A stretch of DNA of 19,036 bases from Acetobacteraceae bacterium (lineage in GTDB: Bacteria > Pseudomonadota > Alphaproteobacteria > Acetobacterales > Acetobacteraceae): contig PLSZ01000250.1 of the NCBI GenBank assembly GCA_003164305.1, positions 1 through 19,036 of the forward strand, given 5' to 3'. Numbering within the stretch: position 1 is the first letter of the stretch; every line of letters starts with the position of its first letter. Position numbers and translations under genes: made by a program. The notes beneath the pieces are model-generated. The model saw only the letters and a program-made list of their open reading frames with translations, ran no database searches and was not told the origin of the DNA. Positions 7,541-14,813 of the stretch are shown here, in pieces.

Positions 7541-8266
7541 ATGACAAAGTGGGCTTCGCTGGCTTTGTTGGCGTCGCTGACAGTTATGAACCGGCCGGCC
7601 TTCGCCGAGGGCTGCCCAGTACCCGACCCCTTTACCATCTCGCCCAACGATCTGCCGGCGACCAAAGCCGCTTTGGCGAAAGGCACTTTGACGGTGCTGG
7701 CACTGGGGGGCGCCTCGACACTGGGCGGCCCAGCGAAGGGTGCGCGGTTCACCTATCCGGCGCGGCTGGAGGCGCGGTTGCGGGAGGCGTTCCCGAAAGT
7801 GACCGTCACCGTCGCGATGCGCGCGGTCGCCCGCGAGTCGGACGCCGCGCTGCTCACCTCGCTTGAAACCAGTCTGGCCTCGGTGAAGCCCGCGCTGGTC
7901 GTCTGGGGACCAGGTGGCAGCGCGGCGGCGCGAGGCGACGACCTCGATACATTTCTCAGCACCATAAACGAAGTCATCGGCCAGGTACGCGTCGCGGACG
8001 CCGATCTGATCCTGATGACACTGCAATACGCACCGAGCGTCTCGCGCCTGGTCAACCTCGGTCCGTATCGGATGGCGGTGCTGCGCGGTGGCAACGACGC
8101 GGGCGTTCCGGTACTGGACCGTTATGAACTGATGCGGTTCTGGAGTGACAACGACTTTCTCGACCTGGATGCAACGAATGCCGATGCCCGGATCCGTGTC
8201 TCTCGCACGCTGTATGACTGTATGGCGGAAATTCTCGCCAACGCGATCGTCGATGCCACGAAATAA
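7541..8266 (+). CDS. Secreted SGNH-hydrolase paralog lacking the catalytic residues
   Basis: This is a 241-aa protein with a signal peptide ending near AFA-EG (residues 20-24). It aligns along its whole length with the next gene product: shared CPV near the start, TYPARL, P-A-L-V-x-W, and a C-terminal Y-x-C-x-A-E. Where the partner has GSSSTEG, this one has Gly56-Gly57-Ala58-Ser-Thr-Leu-Gly, so Ala replaces the nucleophilic Ser. The GTNE block is replaced by PGGS, and the DGLH block is gone. The whole protein contains no histidine. It therefore cannot work as a Ser-His SGNH esterase and is best read as a binding or regulatory pseudoenzyme. Two cysteines (25 and 227) match the partner's and may form a disulfide. 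The ATG is preceded by a poor ribosome binding site. The frame is intact, so this is not a simple pseudogene. Confidence 0.82.
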   Translation: MTKWASLALLASLTVMNRPAFAEGCPVPDPFTISPNDLPATKAALAKGTLTVLALGGASTLGGPAKGARFTYPARLEARLREAFPKVTVTVAMRAVARESDAALLTSLETSLASVKPALVVWGPGGSAAARGDDLDTFLSTINEVIGQVRVADADLILMTLQYAPSVSRLVNLGPYRMAVLRGGNDAGVPVLDRYELMRFWSDNDFLDLDATNADARIRVSRTLYDCMAEILANAIVDATK

Positions 8267-9011
8267 AGCGCGGTCGCTGCTATGCGGCGTGGCGGCGATG
8301 TTCGCCTCGGGTGGCGCCTCCGCCGCCGAACCGACCTGTCCCGTCGTGCCGGCGACCCATATCGTGCTCCAGACCACCCGAGAGGCGCTGTCTCACACGC
8401 AACCGATCACCATCGTCGCGCTCGGCTCGTCATCGACCGAGGGCGCCGGTGCGTCGGCGCCCGACCGCACCTATCCGGCGCGCCTCGCCGTTGAATTGCA
8501 TCAGGCGTGGCCGGATGCCGCGGTGCATGTGGCGAACAAGGGGATTGGCGGCCAGATGGTCGATGCGGTACTCGGCCGGATCGATGCCGATGTGTTCGCG
8601 GAACAGCCCACATTGGTCATCTGGCAGGTCGGTACCAACGAAGTTCTGCTCGGCATGAATGAAGCGCGGTTCGCGGCGCAGCTCGACGAAGGCGTGCAAC
8701 GCATCCTGGCGAGCGGCGCCGACCTCGTTTTGATGGACAACCAGATCGCGCCGCGCGAGTCGCCGGAACGGCTCGCGGTCATCGATGCGATCATCGCGCG
8801 TGAAGCCCAGACGCGTCATGTGCCGTTGTTTTCGCGGTCCGCTTTGATGCGGGCGTGGCAGGCGGAGGATCCGCCGGTGACCGGCATGATCGGCCCCGAC
8901 GGACTGCATCATACCGATCGCGGATATGCCTGCGTTGCCGAGGCCCTGGGGGAGGCGATTATAGATGCCGTAGCGAAAGGAATTCCCGTCGCGGATTTAA
9001 AGAAGAAATGA
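8253..9011 (+). CDS. Secreted SGNH/GDSL-type hydrolase or acyl-esterase
   Basis: This 252-aa protein has a signal peptide (basic start, hydrophobic core, cleavage near ASA-AEP at 22-27). All SGNH blocks are visible: Gly58-Ser59-Ser60-Ser-Thr-Glu-Gly (block I, nucleophile Ser60 by alignment to GDSxTxG), NKGIGG (block II Gly), Gly127-Thr-Asn129-Glu (block III) and Asp216-Gly-Leu-His219 (block V). It is thus a plausible periplasmic esterase or acyltransferase acting on acylated sugars, though substrates in this superfamily vary widely. The start at 8253 lies 14 nt inside the upstream paralog, so the two genes are translationally linked. Cys29 and Cys227 are shared with the paralog. The context after an OpgC-type gene suggests work on a periplasmic glycan. 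Confidence 0.88.
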   Translation: MPRNKARSLLCGVAAMFASGGASAAEPTCPVVPATHIVLQTTREALSHTQPITIVALGSSSTEGAGASAPDRTYPARLAVELHQAWPDAAVHVANKGIGGQMVDAVLGRIDADVFAEQPTLVIWQVGTNEVLLGMNEARFAAQLDEGVQRILASGADLVLMDNQIAPRESPERLAVIDAIIAREAQTRHVPLFSRSALMRAWQAEDPPVTGMIGPDGLHHTDRGYACVAEALGEAIIDAVAKGIPVADLKKK

Positions 9012-9083
9012 GCGGCGCGCCCAGGAAGGGCGAACCACCGCTGCCCCGCGGATCATCACCGGGCACCCTTGATCGTCATCGCC

Positions 9084-9297
9084 GGGCTCGACCCCATGCA
9101 AGCTAAAATAGCACGGCGAGCGGGATCGCACCCTCCATCCCCCGTCATGGTCCAGCTCGACCGGACCATCGGCACAATCACGCCGGTGAGAGCGATTTTG
9201 GGCACACCGATGGTCCGGTCGAGCCGGACCATGACGATAAATGAACGATATCGTTCCATCCACGACACTATTTTAGCGCCTATGGGGCTCGACCCGG
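9084..9297. repeat. Outer inverted repeat of a compound palindromic region
   Basis: gctaaaatag (9102-9111) is the exact reverse complement of ctattttagc (9268-9277). Further out, ccgggctcgacccc-type sequence (from about 9083) is mirrored by ggggctcgacccgg (9284-9297). About 21 of 30 positions match across the arms, with the gap-like mismatches concentrated at the self-complementary ctcga core. The structure encloses the inner REP pair at 9143-9236. It fills the 371-nt space between two convergent genes. Confidence 0.6.
9143..9236. repeat. Inner REP-like pair, 30-nt inverted repeat
   Basis: Positions 9143-9172 and 9207-9236 are reverse complements at 29 of 30 bases, separated by 34 nt. Each arm is also a hairpin on its own: the right arm holds GGTCCGG-tcgag-CCGGACC, and the left arm has the same stem with one mismatch. 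Two opposed REP hairpins around a spacer is the layout of a BIME-like extragenic element. Confidence 0.8.
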
Positions 9298-9336
9298 TGA
9301 TCTGTCGCAGCACATGCCATTACAGATGACCGGGTC
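9291..9336. terminator. 15-bp hairpin between convergent genes, candidate two-way terminator
   Basis: gacccggtgatctgt (9291-9305) pairs with acagatgaccgggtc (9322-9336) with one mismatch, around a 16-nt loop. It lies 46 nt beyond the kinase stop on the minus strand and about 280 nt beyond the SGNH stop on the plus strand. There is no clear U-tract on either strand, so the terminator role is a guess; the stem itself is plain. Confidence 0.45.
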
Positions 9337-9382
9337 AGGCCTCGACTCAACGCCGTTTCAACGCGATCGGCGACTCCTCCGA

Positions 9383-10372
9383 TCACGGCACCTCGTTCGC
9401 GACGATGGCCTGCAAATCGGCTTCCGGCCGGGCGCCATAATGGCTGATCACTTCCGCTGCCGCCAGGCTGCCCATGCGGCCACATGCGAGCAGCGGCTTT
9501 CCCGCCGTCCATCCCGCCAGGAAACCGGCCGCGTAAGCATCGCCCGCGCCCGTCGTGTCGAGCACCTTCGCCGGAACCGCGGAGATCGTCACGGTCTCGG
9601 AACCGCGCAGGATCACGCTGCCGGCCTCGGACCGGGTCAGCGCCGCCAGAGCCACATCGGCCCGCGCCGCTTCCGCCGCTTCCGCGAAGGTATTCTTCTC
9701 ATAAAGGCTGGTGATTTCCGTTTCGTTCGCGAACAGGATATCGACATGGCCCGCCACCAGATCGCGAAACGCCGCCCGATGGCGATCGACACAGAACGCA
9801 TCCGACAGCGACAACGCAACTTGCTGACCCGCCCGGTGCGCCGCGCCGGCGGCTTTGCGGAACGCCGCCTGTGCCTCCGGCGGATCAAACAGATATCCTT
9901 CCAGATACGTCACGGCCGCGGCGGCGATCAGGTCCTCATCGACATCGTCCGGTCCGAACGTCACGCAGGCGCCGAGATAGGTGTTCATCGTGCGTTGCCC
10001 ATCCGGCGTGACCATGATCAGGCAGCGTGCGGTGGGCGTACCGCCAGTCAGCCGCGCCGACGGGAAATGCACCCCCAACGCGCGCATGTCATGAGCGAAC
10101 ACATCCCCAAGTTGATCGTCCGCCACCTTGCCGAGATAAGCGACCCTAGCTCCAAGCATGGCCGCGACCGCACATGTATTTCCCGCCGATCCTCCACTGC
10201 TTTCCAGGCCAGGCGGCATGGCGGCGTACAGCCTTTCCGCCGCCTCGGCGTCGATCAGGATCATCGCGCCCTTGTGCATGTCGTGCCGCGAGAGGAACGA
10301 GTCCTCCACCCGGGTTGTCACGTCGACCATCGCGTTGCCGATGCCGATGATATCGTAATTAACTTCTGTCAC
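9383..10372 (-). CDS. PfkB-family kinase, adenosine-kinase-like
   Basis: This 329-aa ribokinase-fold protein has both PfkB signatures: SGGSAGNTCAVAAMLG (59-74) and LDTTGAGDAYAAGFLAG (271-287). Asp278 of GAGD is the catalytic base, and the DTTGAGD loop is the anion hole. The N-terminus YDIIGIGNAMVDV and the block QRTMNTYLGAC (126-136) resemble proteins annotated as adenosine kinase in alphaproteobacteria. A sugar kinase such as 2-keto-3-deoxy-sugar-acid kinase is the main alternative, given that an enolase-superfamily enzyme lies 45 nt upstream in the same direction. The start is GTG at 10372, with AAGGA 9 nt ahead. Substrate identity is uncertain; family membership is not. Confidence 0.88.
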   Translation of the reverse strand: MTEVNYDIIGIGNAMVDVTTRVEDSFLSRHDMHKGAMILIDAEAAERLYAAMPPGLESSGGSAGNTCAVAAMLGARVAYLGKVADDQLGDVFAHDMRALGVHFPSARLTGGTPTARCLIMVTPDGQRTMNTYLGACVTFGPDDVDEDLIAAAAVTYLEGYLFDPPEAQAAFRKAAGAAHRAGQQVALSLSDAFCVDRHRAAFRDLVAGHVDILFANETEITSLYEKNTFAEAAEAARADVALAALTRSEAGSVILRGSETVTISAVPAKVLDTTGAGDAYAAGFLAGWTAGKPLLACGRMGSLAAAEVISHYGARPEADLQAIVANEVP

Positions 10373-10417
10373 GCTACGGATTCCTTAAACGGCTAAGCGA
10401 TCGTTGCTGATGGTCCG

Positions 10418-11590
10418 TCACTTCGGCGGATGCGCTCGCACGGCCGCCTCGTTCACCTCAACCCCCCATCCTGGGCCTGTCGGCAAAATCAGCTCGCCGT
10501 TCTCGATCGCCGGCGCGTTGATGAACAGCTCATCGCGCCAGGACACGCTGTCGATATCGATCTCCATCACGCGGAAGTTCGGCACCACCGCGCAGAAATG
10601 CGCGCTGACCGCCGAGCACAAATGTCCATAGTAATTGTGCGGCGCGCAGTTGACTTCATACGCCTCCGCCATCGACGCGATTTTAATCGACTCCAGGAAG
10701 CCGTTCCAGATCACGTCGATAATCGCGACGTCGGTTGCATAGGCGTCGAAGAACGGCCGGAACGCACGCCTTCCGCACACCGACTCCAATGACGCGATCG
10801 GGCACGGTGCCTGCCGCCGGATCAAAGCGAGAGATTGTGGATCCCAGGTATCGATTTCCAGCCAGGTCATGTCGTATGGCGCGACCGCCTTGGCCACCTG
10901 CAGGAAACCCTCGGTCTTGAAGTGATAATTCACATCCAGGTGCAGTCCCATGTCAGGCCCGGCACCGGAGCGGAACGCAGCCAGCGTGTCCCGCACCGCC
11001 TGCAACGTCTTGCGATCGGCGTTCAATTCGGGATGCCCCGGCGTGCGGCCGAAGCCCGGTCCGAAACTCACGAGTTTGCCGTTCTCATACGGCATGATGT
11101 TGGTCTTCAGCGCCTTGAAGCCGCGCGACTTCACCTCATAGCCGAGCGCCGCGACGTCCTCGTAGTTCTTCAGCGGCGGCACGCCGACCAGTTCGTGGTT
11201 GCGCACCCGATACGTGCCGCAATGCGACCAATACACCGGGATCCGCGTCCGCACCGGACCGCCAAATAGTTCGTACACCGGCACGCCCAGTGCTTTGCCC
11301 TTGATGTCGAGCAACGCGTTCTCGAGTGCGGCGATGGCGCGTTGATTGACCCCGTTCGGCGCCTGCACCTGACGCACGTACAGCAGCGAGTCGATTGACT
11401 GGATGGGGCGAGGATCGAGGCCGATCAGGCCCTCGGCCATGCCCTGAATGACGGCGGACAGCCCGCGGCTACCGTCGGCCTCGGTGTATTCGGACCAGCC
11501 GACCAGCCCATCGTCGGTCGTCACCTTCAGGAACGAAAACGTGCGCCAGCCGGCGTCGCAATGCAGGCTCTCCACTTTGGCGATTTTCAT
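10418..11590 (-). CDS. Mandelate racemase / muconate lactonizing enzyme family protein
   Basis: This 390-aa enolase-superfamily enzyme has an N-terminal capping domain and a barrel with its acid/base residues in place. Metal ligands read as Asp219 (HLDVNYHF), Glu245 (WLEIDTWD) and Glu269 (ASLESVCG). The strand-2 lysines are Lys159 and Lys162 (FKALKTN). An Asp292/His318 pair (IIDVIWNG, CAPHNYYGH) mirrors the Asp-His dyad of the mandelate-racemase subgroup. Members mostly dehydrate or epimerise sugar acids, and the exact substrate cannot be told. The ATG at 11590 has GAGGAA 8 nt upstream. The PfkB kinase follows 45 nt later in the same direction, so dehydration then phosphorylation of a sugar acid is an attractive but unproven reading. 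Confidence 0.88.
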   Translation of the reverse strand: MKIAKVESLHCDAGWRTFSFLKVTTDDGLVGWSEYTEADGSRGLSAVIQGMAEGLIGLDPRPIQSIDSLLYVRQVQAPNGVNQRAIAALENALLDIKGKALGVPVYELFGGPVRTRIPVYWSHCGTYRVRNHELVGVPPLKNYEDVAALGYEVKSRGFKALKTNIMPYENGKLVSFGPGFGRTPGHPELNADRKTLQAVRDTLAAFRSGAGPDMGLHLDVNYHFKTEGFLQVAKAVAPYDMTWLEIDTWDPQSLALIRRQAPCPIASLESVCGRRAFRPFFDAYATDVAIIDVIWNGFLESIKIASMAEAYEVNCAPHNYYGHLCSAVSAHFCAVVPNFRVMEIDIDSVSWRDELFINAPAIENGELILPTGPGWGVEVNEAAVRAHPPK

Positions 11591-11672
11591 CGGACGGCTT
11601 CCTCGCTTGACCGCATCGCGGTTAGCACCATTCCCGTCTGGGCGACAGGCGCGGTCGTGTTACACGGTGGAC

Positions 11673-12368
11673 ATGACCCCAACGATGCTGCCTTTGGCTC
11701 GCGCGCTGTCGCAACTGAGCGATCCGGCGTTGTTCGGCGTCGTCTGGCGAAGCGTGCTGTTCTCCGCGTTGTTCTTCGCGGCGATCCTCGTCGCCACGGT
11801 CGGCGCCGTGCACCATTTCGGCTCCGGCCACGGCGTCCTGGTCTGGATTTTCGACGCTTTGGGCTCGGTCGCCGCCGCGCTGCTGGCGATGTGGCTGTTC
11901 CTGCCGGTCGCCGCGATCATCGGCACCCTTTACTTCGAGCGGATCGCCCGCGCCGTGGAACGCCACTTCTACCCCTCCATGCCACCAGCCCAGCCGGCGC
12001 CGATCCTGGACCAATTGCGCGTTGGCATCGGCGTTGGGCTGCGAGTTTTCGCCCTGAACCTGCTGGCGTTGCTGCTGACGCTGATCCTCCCCGGCATTGG
12101 CCTCCCCATCGGCTGGGCCGTGGCATCCTGGGCCATGGGCCGAGGCATGTTCGTCGCGGTCGCGATGCGGCGTCTGAACCGCCCGGAGGCCGAGGCGCTG
12201 TATCGCGCGGTGCGGCCGGCCGCGCTGGTGCAGGGCGGCGCGATGGCCGCGGCGGCGTATTTTCCTTTGCTCAATCTGCTGATCCCGGTGGTGGGAACAG
12301 CGGCGATGGTGCACGTGCTGGATCTGGCCTTGACCCGTGGTCAGGAGGCCCCGCGCGAGAGAGGGTGA
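11673..12368 (+). CDS. EI24 domain-containing membrane protein
   Basis: The 231-aa protein has about five or six hydrophobic segments, a central WLFLPVAAIIGTLYFERIAR region and the LILPGIGLPIGWAVASWAMG stretch, consistent with the EI24/CysZ-like family (PF07264). CysZ itself admits sulfate, but alphaproteobacterial relatives are mostly uncharacterised and no sulfate-assimilation gene is adjacent. I chose the ATG at 11673 because upstream codons of the open frame overlap the divergent gene and lack family character. The ribosome binding site (GGTGG) is weak. The gene ends 12 nt from the convergent GT-C-like gene. Confidence 0.8.
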   Translation: MTPTMLPLARALSQLSDPALFGVVWRSVLFSALFFAAILVATVGAVHHFGSGHGVLVWIFDALGSVAAALLAMWLFLPVAAIIGTLYFERIARAVERHFYPSMPPAQPAPILDQLRVGIGVGLRVFALNLLALLLTLILPGIGLPIGWAVASWAMGRGMFVAVAMRRLNRPEAEALYRAVRPAALVQGGAMAAAAYFPLLNLLIPVVGTAAMVHVLDLALTRGQEAPRERG

Positions 12369-12380
12369 TAGCCGATCGCC

Positions 12381-14078
12381 TTATGGAGGACAGCGTCCAT
12401 CCGCGGCGTGGTGGACAAACAGCGTGCCAATGACAGCCGGGATCGCGCGAGGACAATACAGCCGGTTCAGGGTCGCGAAGAGCGCTCCATGATCCCGCTC
12501 CAGGTGCGATGGCGTCGCAGCAAGCACGAGAATGGCGTCGATCGCGTGACCGGTCTCCGCCTCATAGGTCGCGAGATCCATGTCATCGAGATCGGCCGGA
12601 TTGACGAACCGGCACGGATCGGCATCATACCGGAAGTGGATTGGAAATCCCGGATAGTGCGCGTTCCAATTGTTCAGCATGACGATCCCGCGATCGGCGG
12701 CCGCGTAATGCTGCATGTGCTCGAACGGATTGTTCTGAAGATAGCCCTGGCCGGGAAATTCGTAGATCGGCTTTTCCCTGGCGCTGATCTCCAGCACCGT
12801 CGAGCCGGGCGTCAGCAGCGCATCGCCTTGCCGGAGCAGCGCGAGTTCCGGCTGAACCTTGGCGATCGCGATCGCGTTGGTGGCCAGTAACGCCAGACCG
12901 ATCGGACCGGCCAGGATAGCCCCAGCGGCGAAAGCGATCGGACCAAGATCGCGCGTCGCCAGCCATATCAACACGACCAGCCACGGCACCAGGTCGAGCC
13001 TCGCGGCGATGTAACCCGCTCCGGCGCCCCCATCCGGGATCACGAGGTAAAGCAGCACCATCGTCGCCGCGACCAACAGCAGCCCGTCGGCGGCCTCTGG
13101 GATCCGGTTCGAGCGGAACGCGCGCAGCCGCTCGCGCAGCGACAGACCGAACAAAACCAGCAGGCACAGCGCGCCCGCGCCGCACAGGAATATCTGCCAA
13201 TTATCCACGGTATAAAGCTGCCCCAGACCAGCCAGGCGCTTCAGGCGGACGCCGAGTTCAACACCGTAATGAACGCCAGCCCCGCGTTCGGCCGCGGCGT
13301 TCCAATGCGACTCAAGGTAAAGCCCCAGCAGCAGCAACCCCGGCACGCTGGATAATGCCGGGACCATCATGCGTCGCGCGATCGCCGCGGTGCCCGGGCT
13401 TGGCCTCGTCGCCAACCACGCATTCCACAAATGCAGCACGCCGCCGCCGGTCATCGCGAATACGGTGCCCACCGGGTGCGCGAGGGCCGCGAGCAGAAAA
13501 AGCACGGCGAGACAGATGCCGCGCTTCAATCCGAAGTCGCCTTTGGCCACGATCGTCAGACGCAAAATAAGGAAACACAGCAAAAAGCCGAGGATGAAGT
13601 TATAGTTTCCGGCGAAAAGAGTTTTGCTGTACGCAGCGGGCGCCGCGAACGCGCAAATCCAGGCGTTCGGGGCTTTTTCGGCTCGGGCGCAGGACCAAAC
13701 CGCCAACGCGCCGCCGGCGATCAACCCGGACGCGATGATTTCCTCCGCCAGACGCGCGGGAAACAGCAGCACCAGCGGCATGCCGAGATAATGGATCAGG
13801 CTGTTCGTCGAAGGCGGCAACACGCTGAAAAACGCCGCGAAGTGAGGATCACGATCGAGCAGAAGCCGATTGAGGATCGCCGAGGTGCCGATGTGGGACG
13901 GTCCGTCCTGGGTGGGGAACACGGGAAACGCGAATGGCAGCAGGGCCGCCGTCAGCAAAAGGAAAATAAACCAGATGACGCCGGCGATCCGCCAGGGGCC
14001 GATGGGTTCGAACCTGGCGCGCCTTCCGATGGCTTGACCGCCTATCGCCTGTTGCTCGTGATGGCCCGGCTGTGTCAT
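12381..14078 (-). CDS. Large polytopic membrane protein, GT-C glycosyltransferase-like
   Basis: From the ATG at 14078 the protein has 565 residues, with one span near 31-54 and roughly ten more up to about residue 400. A mostly soluble C-terminal part of about 165 residues follows. The first extracytoplasmic loop holds TQDGPSH (56-62). An Asp in this loop just after the first span is the hallmark of GT-C enzymes that transfer sugars from polyprenyl-phosphate donors, so I infer that fold; I cannot name a family. A GTG at 14165 would add 29 residues but has no ribosome binding site and would cross an AT-rich promoter-like zone's edge. The ATG 14078 site (GGAAG, very close) is also weak. The acceptor is unknown. 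Confidence 0.7.
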   Translation of the reverse strand: MTQPGHHEQQAIGGQAIGRRARFEPIGPWRIAGVIWFIFLLLTAALLPFAFPVFPTQDGPSHIGTSAILNRLLLDRDPHFAAFFSVLPPSTNSLIHYLGMPLVLLFPARLAEEIIASGLIAGGALAVWSCARAEKAPNAWICAFAAPAAYSKTLFAGNYNFILGFLLCFLILRLTIVAKGDFGLKRGICLAVLFLLAALAHPVGTVFAMTGGGVLHLWNAWLATRPSPGTAAIARRMMVPALSSVPGLLLLGLYLESHWNAAAERGAGVHYGVELGVRLKRLAGLGQLYTVDNWQIFLCGAGALCLLVLFGLSLRERLRAFRSNRIPEAADGLLLVAATMVLLYLVIPDGGAGAGYIAARLDLVPWLVVLIWLATRDLGPIAFAAGAILAGPIGLALLATNAIAIAKVQPELALLRQGDALLTPGSTVLEISAREKPIYEFPGQGYLQNNPFEHMQHYAAADRGIVMLNNWNAHYPGFPIHFRYDADPCRFVNPADLDDMDLATYEAETGHAIDAILVLAATPSHLERDHGALFATLNRLYCPRAIPAVIGTLFVHHAADGRCPP

Positions 14079-14209
14079 GGCTTCCACTTGCCACGCGGCC
14101 GATGGATGAGCCAGTGCCCAGGGTTGGTTCCGCGGAACCAACAGCCGGTCGACCTCGGTGGACACATTTCAGGGACAAGACGCCGCTCCTCCGACTCACG
14201 AAATTTTTC

Positions 14210-14239
14210 TTGACTAATATCCTATTATAAGAATACATT
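14210..14239 (+). promoter_or_regulatory. Candidate sigma70 promoter in an AT-rich island
   Basis: TTGACT (14210-14215) and TACATT (14234-14239), 18 nt apart, resemble -35 and -10 boxes for the rightward 176-aa gene. The surrounding 14200-14240 segment is strikingly AT-rich for this genome. On the opposite strand a perfect TATAAT occurs at 14229-14224, but without a good -35, so a second promoter serving the divergent membrane-protein gene is possible. Confidence 0.45.
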
Positions 14240-14282
14240 GATCCGCATCGAGACCCCTCCCACCCAGGAGACTCCCATTCCA

Positions 14283-14813
14283 ATGACCGTCCTGCCCTGG
14301 CCCGCCGACCACAAATCCCGCCGCGCCAAAGCGCCTCGCAAAATGATCGTCGATCCGTTGCCGCGATCGGTGTTGCATTCTCTTGTTCGGGATCTGCCGG
14401 GCCCAAAAGGCGAAACCGAGGAACAGCGCGCCCTTCGCTTCGGCGTTCAACTCGCGGAAGTCATGACTTACAAACCACGCAACTCCGCCGACGCGATGTT
14501 GGCGACTCATTGCATCATGCTACGTCTGATGGCCGAAGACTGCTATCGCGACGCCGCGCGAACCGGCGTTTCGCCCGCCATGGTGAAGCGATTTAACCGG
14601 GATGGAAAGCAGTTCGAAACACTGCTCGCCAATATGCGCGCGACTCTGGCACGCCGCCAGACGCAGCCTCTGGGCAAGATGGATCCGGCGATGGCGCTGT
14701 CCCTGGGGTTGGGCCAATTCCTCATTCCGGACCCGGACGACCCGGATCAGATCGAGGACGCGTTCAGCGCCACGATCGTCCCGCTGCATCCCGCGCCGAA
14801 GATGCTGCAATAG
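14283..14813 (+). CDS. Hypothetical protein, 176 aa
   Basis: I do not recognise this protein. It is soluble and basic at the N-terminus ([12 protein letters not shown]). It has a helical middle containing [19 protein letters not shown] and a segment [20 protein letters not shown] that lies among Arg/Lys-rich helices, then an acidic tail [11 protein letters not shown] near residues 148-158. There is no signal peptide and no membrane span. The ATG at 14283 has AGGAG 12 nt upstream, somewhat far. An upstream in-frame TTG (14238) would overlap the predicted promoter, which argues against it. Its last 50 nt overlap the end of the convergent FecR-like gene. Confidence 0.7.
   Translation: MTVLPWPADHKSRRAKAPRKMIVDPLPRSVLHSLVRDLPGPKGETEEQRALRFGVQLAEVMTYKPRNSADAMLATHCIMLRLMAEDCYRDAARTGVSPAMVKRFNRDGKQFETLLANMRATLARRQTQPLGKMDPAMALSLGLGQFLIPDPDDPDQIEDAFSATIVPLHPAPKMLQ

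Noticed and set aside
7541..8266. Reading the first SGNH gene as a broken pseudogene
   Set aside because: The frame is open for the full family length, with signal peptide and conserved cysteines kept; only the catalytic residues are changed.
13431..14213. 260-aa plus-strand open frame
   Set aside because: It is antisense to the GT-C-like membrane protein, whose hydrophobic pattern and DGPSH motif make it the real gene.
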